This document shows, piece after piece, positions 14,118 to 21,876 of a DNA stretch of 35,951 nt. Each line of letters starts with the position of its first letter. Positions within the stretch are counted from its first letter, which is position 1. The stretch is from Peptococcaceae bacterium (lineage in GTDB: Bacteria; Bacillota; Dehalobacteriia; UBA4068; JAAVYR01), in assembly GCA_022791255.1 (NCBI GenBank), contig JAAVYR010000021.1, positions 1-35,951 of the forward strand. Direction: 5' to 3'. Position numbers and translations under genes: made by a program. The notes under the pieces were generated by a model. It was not told the DNA's origin and searched no databases. It saw only the letters and a list, made by a program, of their open reading frames with translations.

Positions 14118-14783
14118 ATGGTAGAAATAAAATGTAATATTTCCGGATATACGGCAGGAAAACGAGGGGGAAAGTTAGTTTTCTCCCTCGACGTAGACCA
14201 GGCAAAGCGGCTGGAGAGCGTTTTTGCCAACTTCCGGGACAAGCCTTTGAGGGTGCAAATAGATGTAGACGCGAAAGAACGGCTGAAGCAGCTGGGAACG
14301 ATTACCGAAGACCAACGCAAAAAGGTATATGCCCTCTTAAAAGAGATTAGCGTTCATTTCGGGGAGACAGTGGAAAGCTGCAAGGAAAGTATTAAGCAGG
14401 TCTATTGCAGTACCAGAGAACGGCAAATGTTTAGTCTCTCAGATTGCAGCAAGGAAGATGCAACGGACTTTATCGAGTTTTTAGTGAATTTCTGTCTGGA
14501 ATACGGTGTGCAGTTACAGGTAAATCCAAGCCAGTATATGACGGACTTACAGAAATACCAGCTAATGTGTATCTCTAATAAAGTTTGCTGTATTTGTGGG
14601 AAAACAGGGGAAATTCACCATTATGACGCCATTGGTTTATCTCATAAAAGGGGAGACCCGGAAGATGAAGCCACGCTCCGCAAGATATGTCTTTGTCGGA
14701 TACATCATACGGAAGCCCATAATTACAGCAGTAAAGAGGACTTTTGTCGGGATTACCATATAGAGCCGGTCCTTGTTGGTTAG
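14118..14783 (+). CDS. HNHc-type nuclease (HNHc_6-like)
   Basis: A 221-aa protein. The N-terminal half (1-100) resembles NinB/recombination-linked phage proteins (FSLDVDQAKRLESVFANFRD). The C-terminal half holds an HNH-like zinc nuclease: CCICG, then EIHHYDAIG, HKRGDP and CRIHHTEAH. The paired C-x2-C and the His clusters supply metal and catalytic sites. This two-part layout matches the putative HNHc nuclease family found next to phage SSB and replication genes, where it is thought to act in recombination-dependent replication. RBS GGCGGTGAC. Confidence 0.8.
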   Translation: MVEIKCNISGYTAGKRGGKLVFSLDVDQAKRLESVFANFRDKPLRVQIDVDAKERLKQLGTITEDQRKKVYALLKEISVHFGETVESCKESIKQVYCSTRERQMFSLSDCSKEDATDFIEFLVNFCLEYGVQLQVNPSQYMTDLQKYQLMCISNKVCCICGKTGEIHHYDAIGLSHKRGDPEDEATLRKICLCRIHHTEAHNYSSKEDFCRDYHIEPVLVG

Positions 14784-14794
14784 GCGGTGGTCTT

Positions 14795-15586
14795 TTGGAA
14801 TATTTAAAAGAGATTAATGCGTTTTACGATTGGGTCAGGTCAGATGCCAGGGTAAAATCATCTGCAATTAGTCTATGGCACGGATTGATGAACATAGCTA
14901 ATAAGGCAGGATGGCCCACGGAAATCACGGTATCCATATCCACGCTACAATCCACCACAGGAATGGGTAAAAATTCCATATACGCCGCAAGAAATATCCT
15001 ACAGCAAGTAGGCCGCATCCAATTTAAGGAACGGAGAGGCAGTCAGTCTGCTAAATATACGATTATTCCCTTTGCGTTTGAAATTAGGACACAAACCGGT
15101 ACACAAAGCGGTACGCAAACCGTGACACAAACAGGTACACAAAGTGGGTCACAAACCGGGAACATATATAGACTAGACAATACAAGACTAAACAAGAATA
15201 ATATACCCCCTTTATCCCCCAAAGGGGGAGAGGGGAAAACCAAATCCTCTAAATCTAAAAATAAAAAAATATATCCCTCTATCGAGGCACAAATTGTCTC
15301 TTACACAGATAGCGGGGTTTTGCAAAATGCCTTGGAGCAATTTGTGGCGGCGCGCAAGAAAATGAAAAAAACGCTGACAGAGTATGCCTTTTACTGCTTA
15401 TTGCGAGACTTGGATAGACTGGCAGAAAAAGGCTATGACAAGTTATCTTGTGTAAATATGGCAGTATCCAGAGGATGGCAGGGGTTTTATGAACCGTATA
15501 AGCAAAAGCAGATAGCAAAACAAGAGCAAAAAGACGGTTTTATTAATACACTTAATGGGATTTTAAAAGAAGAAGGTGAGTTGTAG
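14795..15586 (+). CDS. DnaD-type replisome organiser with in-gene iterons
   Basis: A 263-aa protein. The TTG at 14795 (LEYLKEINAFYDW) is preferred over the TTG at 14744, which overlaps the previous gene. Residues about 1-90 form a winged-helix replication-initiation domain (ISLWHGLMNIANKAGWPTEI then STTGMGKNSIYAARN). A Thr/Gln/Gly-rich linker (TQTGTQSGTQTVTQTG) is encoded by six 12-bp repeats. The C-terminal half is basic then helical. Such proteins bind the phage origin, often inside their own gene, and recruit the helicase through a loader; the next gene is the probable loader. Confidence 0.82.
   Translation: MEYLKEINAFYDWVRSDARVKSSAISLWHGLMNIANKAGWPTEITVSISTLQSTTGMGKNSIYAARNILQQVGRIQFKERRGSQSAKYTIIPFAFEIRTQTGTQSGTQTVTQTGTQSGSQTGNIYRLDNTRLNKNNIPPLSPKGGEGKTKSSKSKNKKIYPSIEAQIVSYTDSGVLQNALEQFVAARKKMKKTLTEYAFYCLLRDLDRLAEKGYDKLSCVNMAVSRGWQGFYEPYKQKQIAKQEQKDGFINTLNGILKEEGEL
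15086..15157. repeat. Six 12-bp iterons; probable replication origin
   Basis: Six head-to-tail 12-bp units with consensus GGTACACAAACC start at 15086, 15098, 15110, 15122, 15134 and 15146. They are followed by an AT-rich stretch (15162-15210). Location inside the replisome organiser gene is the standard place for an origin in such phages. Because 12 bp is four codons, the repeats also keep the frame open. Confidence 0.75.
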
Positions 15587-16212
15587 TGCAAAAAAAGGAA
15601 GTGGCCGTACTTCTTGCTATGAATAAGGCGAATTTTCCTAACTTTTACAAAGATATGGGGGAGTTGGAAACGAAGGGCCTGCTTGATAGCTGGTATTTAC
15701 AGTTTCAGAATTACGATAAAAATATCATCCAGGCGGCTTTCATGGAAGCGCTGAAAGTTTGTAGATTTCCTGTAACCATTGCGGATATTTTTGAACGACT
15801 GGGAAAGATTGGCGCGTTGCACCAAGTGCCGGTAGATAGCCTATGGCAGCAGTTTTTACATGCTGCAGAGGATGCCTATTTATTATCTTATGGCTTTGGT
15901 TATACAGCGCCAGGACGGACGGAAGGTAAGACCCAAGGCCAGGAAAACCGGGAAAAGGCAGAGCGAATTTTTGCAGCCTTGGAACCAGAAATTCAGCAAT
16001 ATGTGGGTACTTTGGAACGGTTAGTTGATTTTGGCAAAATGGATAAAGATAAGCTGGAGCAGATTATTCAACCAGCCTTTAGACGGTCTATTGATAGTAT
16101 GCGGGAACGGCATGGCTTAGAGAAAATGTTAAACCAGGAAACCAAGGAGTTGTTGCTTTCTGATGCGGTTGTGGACAAGCCATTGCTGGAGGACTGCAGT
16201 AATGAGAGATAG
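15586..16212 (+). CDS. Probable replicative helicase loader (G39P-like)
   Basis: A 208-aa helical protein starting with GTG at 15586, which shares a base with the previous stop (TAGTG); RBS AAGAAGGTGAG. The N-terminal domain (EVAVLLAMNKANFPNFYKDM, then LLDSWYLQFQNYDKN and FMEALKVCRFPVTIADI) has the pattern of SPP1 G39P-like helicase loader/inhibitor proteins. The C-terminal half is charged. Expected role: bind the host or phage DnaB-type helicase and deliver it to the organiser at the origin. No AAA+ Walker motifs are present, so it is not a DnaC/DnaI-type loader. Confidence 0.7.
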   Translation: MQKKEVAVLLAMNKANFPNFYKDMGELETKGLLDSWYLQFQNYDKNIIQAAFMEALKVCRFPVTIADIFERLGKIGALHQVPVDSLWQQFLHAAEDAYLLSYGFGYTAPGRTEGKTQGQENREKAERIFAALEPEIQQYVGTLERLVDFGKMDKDKLEQIIQPAFRRSIDSMRERHGLEKMLNQETKELLLSDAVVDKPLLEDCSNER

Positions 16213-16552
16213 CTTATATTTTGTCATTCCTGGCCATCCTATCCCGGCGGTAAGAATGACCCAGAAGTCTAAATGGGTAAATCCGCGGGCTATTGCTTAC
16301 CTAGACTATAAGCGGACCATCGGTATGATTGCGAGAGCTAGCGCCAAGGGACAGCAGTTTGAAAATGCTGTGGTAGACATGAAAGTTTACTTTATGGGGA
16401 GCGGCGGAGATGTAGATAACTACATAAAGTCTGTGTTAGATGGCTGCAATGGGGTGCTGTGGAAAGACGATAGGCTGGTTGTTGATGCTCATTGTCGTAA
16501 ATATAAGGTGGACAATGTAAACCTGGAACGGATAGAGGTGGAAGTATGCTAA
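16202..16552 (+). CDS. rusA: RusA-family Holliday junction resolvase
   Basis: A 116-aa protein; ATG at 16202 with GGAGG upstream, overlapping the previous stop by 11 bp. RusA features: N-terminal IPGHPIPAVRMTQK, then the catalytic aspartates D70 and D72 (GGDVDNYIKSVLDG), D80, and D89/D90 (WKDDRLV), with K76 in the NYIK motif. It resolves four-way junctions formed during recombination-dependent replication and clears branched DNA before packaging. Length is normal for the family. Confidence 0.92.
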   Translation: MRDSLYFVIPGHPIPAVRMTQKSKWVNPRAIAYLDYKRTIGMIARASAKGQQFENAVVDMKVYFMGSGGDVDNYIKSVLDGCNGVLWKDDRLVVDAHCRKYKVDNVNLERIEVEVC

Positions 16553-16779
16553 CAAAAGACGAGATTATAGAACGGTATAACGCTGGTAATACCGTAGATT
16601 ACCTGGTGAAGCTTTGCACCTATGAAGATTATACGGAGCGGCAAAAGGCGAAAAAGAAAAATAAAAAGGAGCAAAAGAAAAAGTTGACAAAGGATGATGC
16701 CAGACTGTTTGTAGAGCAAACCATTTGCGAATACATACGGCAGGGGGCTATTTTTGATAAGGCGGTGTCGCAATGCTAA
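16546..16779 (+). CDS. Small basic hypothetical protein
   Basis: A 77-aa protein with a very lysine-rich middle (RQKAKKKNKKEQKKKLTK, about residues 32-50), consistent with nucleic-acid binding. RBS GAGGTGG, 7-bp overlaps with both neighbours. No family recognised. Confidence 0.6.
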   Translation: MLTKDEIIERYNAGNTVDYLVKLCTYEDYTERQKAKKKNKKEQKKKLTKDDARLFVEQTICEYIRQGAIFDKAVSQC

Positions 16780-17237
16780 AAACCTGTATTGTTTGCGGGA
16801 AAGAATTTGAAACCAACCGCCCTAATCAGGTGACTTGTGGTAAGAGATGTCGCAGAGCGCGGATGATTGAACGTAGCAGAAAATACCGTCAAGAGCATCA
16901 GAAAGAAAAACTAATATGTTTATCTTGTGGTAAAGAGTTTAAGGGAAATAAAGGCCAGAAATATTGCAGCCGGGGTTGTGCCAGTAAGGAAAATATAAAA
17001 AATAAAAAAAGCGTTAGTGAAAGCCTCTGTTGGACTTGTATCCATGCCGTACCAAGCCCAGAACAGGGAACAGGCTGCAGTTGGAGCAGAAGTGTTGGGA
17101 AAATCCCGGTGGAAGGCAGTGAGTACAAAGAGAAAATTACTTTTCCCTGGGATAACAATGTTAGAAGAAAAGTAGTATTAAAAATAATAACTAAGTGTCC
17201 TAAGTATCAGTGGGATACAAAAGCGAGGCGGAAATAA
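16773..17237 (+). CDS. Multi-zinc-finger phage protein
   Basis: A 154-aa protein with three cysteine modules. Finger 1 (CIVCGKEFETNRPNQVTCGKRC, four cysteines) and finger 2 (CLSCGKEFKGNKGQKYCSRGC, four cysteines) are paralogous treble-clef-like units. The third begins CWTCIHAVP, then GTGCSW and KCPKYQWD, and resembles a stand-alone family of small phage proteins. It looks like a fusion of a two-finger protein with that family. Role unknown, perhaps DNA or RNA binding. RBS AAGGCGGTG. Confidence 0.65.
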   Translation: MLKTCIVCGKEFETNRPNQVTCGKRCRRARMIERSRKYRQEHQKEKLICLSCGKEFKGNKGQKYCSRGCASKENIKNKKSVSESLCWTCIHAVPSPEQGTGCSWSRSVGKIPVEGSEYKEKITFPWDNNVRRKVVLKIITKCPKYQWDTKARRK

Positions 17238-17266
17238 TGGTCCTAATGGAAAAGGAGGACGAATAA

Positions 17267-17779
17267 ATGAAAAATAAAGACGACTTAATCAGCCGGGGAG
17301 CGGTGTTAGATATACTTTCTGAGATAGACAGAGCAACCAATCCTGTTCATTTTCTAGGATGGGAACCGCAGCTTGTAGCAGCTAAACAGATAAAAAAATT
17401 GCCCGGCCAAATGACAGCAGCGGAAGCCTGGGAGATTGCGAGAAAGATTTGGTTGTATGAAGACGATGGTGGAATGTCTCTTGATGACACAAATCAAGTG
17501 TTTGGAACTACAGATATTGATTATATTATACGAGCCTTTACTCCCGAAGAAGCTAAGGCAAAGATAGAAGCCTGGGGAAACAGGTTAAGGGTTGGAGATG
17601 TGGTGGAAAAACACGCGGGAAAGGAAACCAAGGCTATCATAACAAAGCTACATTCTGACAATAAATTTTGCGAGGCTATTACGGTATCAGGTGCGACAGG
17701 TGTATATGAAATTAGTGATTTACGAAAGACAGGCAAGACCATAGATATTCAAAGTGTGTTGGAGCAATTGGAGGAGTGA
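17267..17779 (+). CDS. Phage hypothetical protein with a duplicated AEEAWEIARKI domain
   Basis: A 170-aa protein. N-terminal DLISRGAVLDILSEIDRA is a motif common in small phage proteins. Residues about 50-105 (AAEAWEIARKIW to TPEEAKAKIEAW) are a helical domain repeated in the next gene. The C-terminal part is beta-rich (RVGDVVEKHAGKETKAIITK, then EISDLRKTGKTID). RBS AAAAGGAGG. No biochemical function can be assigned. Confidence 0.65.
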   Translation: MKNKDDLISRGAVLDILSEIDRATNPVHFLGWEPQLVAAKQIKKLPGQMTAAEAWEIARKIWLYEDDGGMSLDDTNQVFGTTDIDYIIRAFTPEEAKAKIEAWGNRLRVGDVVEKHAGKETKAIITKLHSDNKFCEAITVSGATGVYEISDLRKTGKTIDIQSVLEQLEE

Positions 17780-17783
17780 GAAA

Positions 17784-18065
17784 ATGAAGAATTTATACAA
17801 TACAAAAATAACAGCCGAAGAAGCTTGGGAGATTGCGAGAAAGATTACCCGTGATGAAGTATTAGGCGGTTTCTCTAATGAGGAACTAAGTGAAATATTT
17901 GGCACCATGTATCCAGATGAGATATTCAGCAGATATACGCCTGAGGAAGCAAAGGCAAAGATAGTAGAGTGGGAAAAGGGACTCGCCATACATAAGGACC
18001 CGGCAGAAGTAATGGAGTCATGGAGAGTTGTTTTAAAAGACTTTATGAAATCCAGCAGGGTGTAA
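17784..18065 (+). CDS. Paralogue of the upstream domain, stand-alone
   Basis: A 93-aa protein: residues 8-66 (TAEEAWEIARKI to TPEEAKAKIVEW) closely match residues 50-105 of the preceding protein, and parts are near-identical at DNA level (gggagattgcgagaaagatt at both). The GGAGG RBS lies four bases before the previous stop. It is a recent tandem duplication of one domain. Function unknown. Confidence 0.65.
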   Translation: MKNLYNTKITAEEAWEIARKITRDEVLGGFSNEELSEIFGTMYPDEIFSRYTPEEAKAKIVEWEKGLAIHKDPAEVMESWRVVLKDFMKSSRV

Positions 18066-18090
18066 CAGGATAGGAAAGGGGAGCGGAAAG

Positions 18091-18837
18091 ATGAACGATT
18101 TTGCAATGGTAACAATAAATCAGGAAAATGATAGAATAACAGTCTCAGCAAGGGAATTACATGAATTTCTGCAAGTAAAAACAGCTTTTAAGGACTGGTT
18201 TCCACGGATGTGTGAATATGGGTTTGAAGAAGGTGTGGAGTTTTGCTCATTTTTGAGCGAAACCTCTGAACAGGGTGGAAGACCAGCAAAGGATGCGCAA
18301 CTAACCATTGAAATGGCGAAGGAAATCTGCATGCTGCAGCGAAACGAAAGAGGCAAAGCAGCTCGGCAATATTTCATTCAGCTGGAAAAGGACTGGAATA
18401 GTCCAGAAAAGGTAATGGCCAGAGCCTTAAAGATAGCAGATGAAAAGATTATTCTTTTGAACCAAAAGAACTTACAGTTGGAACAACAAATTGCTGAATA
18501 TGAACCGAAGATACAATACCTAGATGAAATCTTAGCTTGCAAGGAAACCGTGACCATTACTCAGATTGCAGCAGATTATGACTTGACGGCATACAAGCTA
18601 AATAAAATCCTTTATGAGGAAGGGGTGCAGCGAAAAGTAGGCGGGCAATGGCTGCTGTATAAAGAACATATGGGAAAAGGTTATACCAAATCTGAAACGG
18701 TTACCTTTACCGGGAGAGATGGTAGAGATAGGGTAACCATGAATACAAAATGGACTCAAAAAGGCCGGCTGTTTATTCACAATATATTAACTGCTAGGGG
18801 GATTGTGGCCGTCATGGATAGAGAGTGTATTGCTTAG
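18091..18837 (+). CDS. Phage antirepressor, AntA plus KilA-C domains
   Basis: A 248-aa protein. Residues about 10-110 are an AntA/AntB domain (VSARELHEFLQVKTAFKDWF, NERGKAARQYFIQLEKDW). A coiled linker follows (about 120-150). The C-terminal KilA-C/ANT domain spans about 155-245 (TITQIAADYDLTAYKLNKIL, YEEGVQRKVGGQWLLY, TQKGRLFIHN). Antirepressors of this type inactivate CI-like repressors or modulate lytic commitment. This gives the phage a second route to lift repression beside the ImmA-like protease. RBS AAAGGGGAG. Confidence 0.9.
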   Translation: MNDFAMVTINQENDRITVSARELHEFLQVKTAFKDWFPRMCEYGFEEGVEFCSFLSETSEQGGRPAKDAQLTIEMAKEICMLQRNERGKAARQYFIQLEKDWNSPEKVMARALKIADEKIILLNQKNLQLEQQIAEYEPKIQYLDEILACKETVTITQIAADYDLTAYKLNKILYEEGVQRKVGGQWLLYKEHMGKGYTKSETVTFTGRDGRDRVTMNTKWTQKGRLFIHNILTARGIVAVMDRECIA

Positions 18838-18847
18838 GTGGTGGGAC

Positions 18848-19240
18848 ATGGATAAGCAGACATTAAGACAATACATACCTCTTTGCAAAGAGATAGAAAG
18901 TCTACAGGCAGAGAAAGAAGCTATCTTAAAGGATTTAGGCGGGGTAAAGCCGTCTGACGGTATGCCCCATGGAACAGGAACCGGAGACCCAACCGGAAAT
19001 ATTGCTGTAAAAATCAATGAACTGGAGCAGATGATAAATGAAAGTATCAATAAGCGAGTTGAGTTAAGAAGAATGATAGAGGCTGCTATTGATAGCCTTT
19101 CTCCTAAGGATGGCTTGCTGATGCGGAAGCGGTATCTGGAAGGGAAGAAATGGGAGCAGGTGGCGGTAGAAATGAATTATGATTATAGACATGTTACTAA
19201 AATTCATGGTTTCATTCTAAAGAAAATAGAAAGCCTTTAG
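18848..19240 (+). CDS. ArpU/DUF1492-type late transcription regulator
   Basis: A 131-aa, sigma-factor-like protein; ATG at 18848 with GGTGGTGG upstream. The N-terminal half is a coiled region with a flexible Gly-rich insert (GTGTGDPTGN). The C-terminal half ends in a helix-turn-helix resembling sigma region 4 (MRKRYLEGKKWEQVAVEMNY then DYRHVTKIHGFILKKIE). Proteins of this family close the early region of many Bacillota phages and switch on late genes. The promoter with tandem 10-mers begins only 3 bp after the stop and is the likely target. Confidence 0.82.
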   Translation: MDKQTLRQYIPLCKEIESLQAEKEAILKDLGGVKPSDGMPHGTGTGDPTGNIAVKINELEQMINESINKRVELRRMIEAAIDSLSPKDGLLMRKRYLEGKKWEQVAVEMNYDYRHVTKIHGFILKKIESL

Positions 19241-19242
19241 AT

Positions 19243-19278
19243 AATGCCCCTAAATGCCCCTATTTTCTATGTTATAAT
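19243..19278 (+). promoter_or_regulatory. Late promoter with tandem 10-mer activator sites
   Basis: Two exact copies of AATGCCCCTA (19243-19252 and 19253-19262) occupy the -35 region, followed by an extended -10 box TGT-TATAAT (TATAAT 19273-19278). There is no sigma-A -35 box. One-helical-turn spacing fits binding of a dimer or two monomers of the ArpU-like regulator encoded just upstream. Confidence 0.75.
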
Positions 19279-19312
19279 GTAAATGGCGAAAGATGAAAAA
19301 TGCGTAAGCAGA

Positions 19313-19355
19313 GAAAAAGCACTTACCAACAGTAAATGGTAGGTGCTTTTTCTAT
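19313..19355 (+). terminator. Strong intrinsic terminator just downstream of the late promoter
   Basis: A 15-bp stem (19313-19327 with 19338-19352, one U-G pair) with a T5 run built into the end of the 3' arm. It lies about 30 nt after the predicted late start, so late RNA would stop unless antiterminated. It may also simply end the early transcript. Confidence 0.82.
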
Positions 19356-19439
19356 ATCTGGAGTCTGGGCGGCAATGAACACTATATAAGAAAGTCGGGG
19401 TGGGGACTGGTAGTGTAAAAAAAGAAAGGGAGCGGGTGT

Positions 19440-19757
19440 GTGGTAAAGGCATATGCAAAAAAGTTTTACAACTCCAAAGAATGGAAGCAAATAAGGCAAT
19501 TCGTTCTTATGAGAGACAATTATTTATGTCAACAATGCGGAGCGGTCGCAGAGGAAGTACATCATATTAACCATGTTACACAAGAGAATATCAACTTAAA
19601 GGAAACACATTGCCAAGGAAACCTAATAAGTCTTTGTAGAAATTGCCACTGTCGTATCCACGACAAGGATAGGGAAAGAGGAGAAGGGAGCGGGGCTTAT
19701 TATTTTGATGAGGATGGTTTTCCACAAGAGGGAAGTCCCCCTGGTCTGAAAAAATAA
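19440..19757 (+). CDS. HNH endonuclease of the packaging module
   Basis: A 105-aa HNH protein; GTG at 19440 with GGGAG upstream. Zinc-binding cysteine pairs C-x2-C (LCQQCGA) and C-x2-C (LCRNCHCRIH) flank the HNH core (EEVHHINHV, then N in QGNLISL and final H in CHCRIHD). HNH proteins encoded just before terminase stimulate cos cleavage by the terminase complex in HK97-like phages. The cytosine-rich cos candidate lies 50 bp downstream. Confidence 0.9.
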   Translation: MVKAYAKKFYNSKEWKQIRQFVLMRDNYLCQQCGAVAEEVHHINHVTQENINLKETHCQGNLISLCRNCHCRIHDKDRERGEGSGAYYFDEDGFPQEGSPPGLKK

Positions 19758-19800
19758 TAATACCCCCTTGAGACCGAAGTGCAGCCCTTTTTTAATACTG

Positions 19801-19830
19801 ACTAACGCACGCGACCCCCCCCTACCCATA
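19801..19830. other. Probable cos site
   Basis: CGCACGCGACCCCCCCCTA lies at 19806-19824 between HNH and terminase small subunit, a GC-rich island (C8 run) in a region of otherwise moderate GC. This is the usual location of cos in HNH-containing cos-type siphoviruses. The cut positions cannot be read. Confidence 0.5.
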
Positions 19831-19844
19831 AGAGAGGTGATAAG

Positions 19845-20198
19845 ATGACCGAAATTATAAGTGTCGAAGAGGAAATAAACAGACTTGAAGAGATTTATGT
19901 AGATATTCCAGAAAACAAGAAAAAGTTAATTGATGGATTGATAGAACAGGCTGCAAGGTTGCGTGTATCTTTAACGCTTCTTTGGAAAGACATTTGCGAA
20001 AAGGGTGATGTGGAGCTATTTACCCAAAGTGATAAAACAGCTCCATATGAAAGAGAACGGCCCGCAGCAAGATTATTTAACGCAAGGGATAAAAACTATC
20101 AATCTATTATCAAGCAATTAAATGAACTATTGCCCGAAGGTCAGGCAACGGATGAGGGTGAAGCTCTAATGAATTTCGTTGCTGGTGGTAAAGGATGA
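19845..20198 (+). CDS. terS: Terminase small subunit, P27 family
   Basis: A 117-aa protein of P27-type: N-terminal helices (EEINRLEEIYVDIPENKKKL), a central oligomerisation helix (LIEQAARLRVSLTLLWKDI) and a C-terminal block (ERPAARLFNARDKNYQSIIK, QLNELLP). It recognises cos DNA and recruits the large subunit. RBS GAGAGGTG; overlaps terL by 4 bp. Confidence 0.88.
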   Translation: MTEIISVEEEINRLEEIYVDIPENKKKLIDGLIEQAARLRVSLTLLWKDICEKGDVELFTQSDKTAPYERERPAARLFNARDKNYQSIIKQLNELLPEGQATDEGEALMNFVAGGKG

Positions 20199-21865
20199 AC
20201 TATGTAAAAGAGTATTATGAAGCAATAGAGGCAGGGCAGGAGGTCGTTCCTCAAAAGATAAAAGCATTATATCAAAGGGAAGTCCAGTGGATGAATAATC
20301 CACCTGATGACTTTCCTTTTTATTTTGACGAAGACCAAGGGGAGCGGCCAATTTATTTCATTGAAACATTTTGCCGTCACTCCAAAGGAAAGCAAGCGCG
20401 GCAAACCATTAGATTAGAGTTGTTTCAAAAGGCAAAACTACAGTTGGCCTTTGGCTGGTTGGAAAAAGAGACGAACAAACGCCGTTTTCATGAGGTTGTG
20501 GATTTACGAGCTAGAAAATGCGGCAAATCAACAGAGACAGCCGGGGTTGGATGGTATTGCTTAGTTGGAGACGGCGAAAGTGGTGCTGAGATATATTGTG
20601 CTGCTAATAAATTAGACCAAGCAAAAGTAATTTTTGACGAAGCTGTAAACATGAGAACCCAGTCAAAAGCGTTAAGAAGCGTTACGAAGAAACGGCAAAG
20701 TGATATTTATTTTCCAACAACCTTTTCTGTAATGAAACCATTAGCTGCTGATAGCAAAACAATGGACGGGTTGAATGCCCATTTTTTTGCATTAGATGAA
20801 TTTCATGAAGCCAGAAATAGAAAGGTTTATGATGTTTTAAAACAAAGTCAATCAGCAAGAGAACAGCCCCTTGCTTGGTTAATTAGTACCAATGGATTTG
20901 TGAGAGAATTATTTTTTGATAATATATACGATTATGCGTCATCTGTAGCCCTTTGGGATGATGGGTATCATGATTATCGATTACTGCCGTTAATATACGA
21001 GCTAGATAAGCGCGAGGAATGGACAAACCCAAAATGTTGGGCAAAGGCAAATCCAGGGTTAGGTGTGATTAAATCCATTAAGACATTAGCTGAAAATGTG
21101 GAAAGAGCCAAAAGGGACCCAGAATTTTTAGCAACTGTACTTACTAAAGATTTTAATATTCCAGAGAATACCGCAGATACCTGGCTTAGCTTTGCTGAAG
21201 CCGTGAATGAAGAAAGTATTGATATGGAATATTTAAGAAATTCTTATGCCATTGGTGGTTGCGACTTATCAGCGACTACAGATTTAACTTGTGCAACTCT
21301 GCTAATTCGTAAACCAAATGATAAAAATTTCTATGTGCTGCAAAAATATTTTCTTCCTCAAATGAGGGTTGATGAAGTAGAAATGAAAAAGGAAAAAGAA
21401 GCCCCATATAAAACCTGGTATGAAAAAGGATGGCTAGAAATTTGCGAAGGTGCAACGGTAGATTATAAAAAGGTAACAGAATGGTTTGTTTCTATGGTAA
21501 AAGAATATAATATTCGTCCTTTATGGATAGGATATGATGCGGCCTTATCGGGTTACTGGAGAGAGGAAATGGAAGAAAGTGGCTTTGATATGGAGAAAAT
21601 AAGGCAGGGGGCATTTACTTGGACTTACCCCATGAAGCAACTAAAAGGTTTGTTTGAAGAGCATAAGATTATTTATGATAATAATCCTATGTTGCGTTGG
21701 TGCCTACTCAATACGGGGAAGAAAACATTAAACAAAGATGGTATCGAAAGTATTCAGCCGGTAAAATGCAGTCAGTCTAAACGCATTGACGGCATGGTAA
21801 GCCTATTAAATGCGGTAGTTAGCTATTATAACCATGAGGATGATTATTTGAGATATGTAAAATAG
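20195..21865 (+). CDS. terL: Terminase large subunit
   Basis: A 556-aa packaging ATPase-nuclease of the Terminase_1/HK97 type. Walker A-like RARKCGKST at residues 105-113, Walker B with ALDEFHEA (D201, E202), a coupling motif STNG (231-234), and RNase H-like nuclease aspartates D357 (GGCDLSATTDLT), D in IGYDAAL (about 447) and D in RIDGMVSLL near the C-terminus. It pumps DNA into the procapsid and cuts genome ends. Length is normal for the family. Translationally coupled to terS. Confidence 0.96.
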   Translation: MNYVKEYYEAIEAGQEVVPQKIKALYQREVQWMNNPPDDFPFYFDEDQGERPIYFIETFCRHSKGKQARQTIRLELFQKAKLQLAFGWLEKETNKRRFHEVVDLRARKCGKSTETAGVGWYCLVGDGESGAEIYCAANKLDQAKVIFDEAVNMRTQSKALRSVTKKRQSDIYFPTTFSVMKPLAADSKTMDGLNAHFFALDEFHEARNRKVYDVLKQSQSAREQPLAWLISTNGFVRELFFDNIYDYASSVALWDDGYHDYRLLPLIYELDKREEWTNPKCWAKANPGLGVIKSIKTLAENVERAKRDPEFLATVLTKDFNIPENTADTWLSFAEAVNEESIDMEYLRNSYAIGGCDLSATTDLTCATLLIRKPNDKNFYVLQKYFLPQMRVDEVEMKKEKEAPYKTWYEKGWLEICEGATVDYKKVTEWFVSMVKEYNIRPLWIGYDAALSGYWREEMEESGFDMEKIRQGAFTWTYPMKQLKGLFEEHKIIYDNNPMLRWCLLNTGKKTLNKDGIESIQPVKCSQSKRIDGMVSLLNAVVSYYNHEDDYLRYVK

Positions 21866-21876
21866 GGGGTGGAAAT

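Noticed and set aside
15086-15157. CRISPR array
   Set aside because: Repeats are 12 bp, contiguous and without spacers, and lie in frame in a coding gene; iterons fit better.
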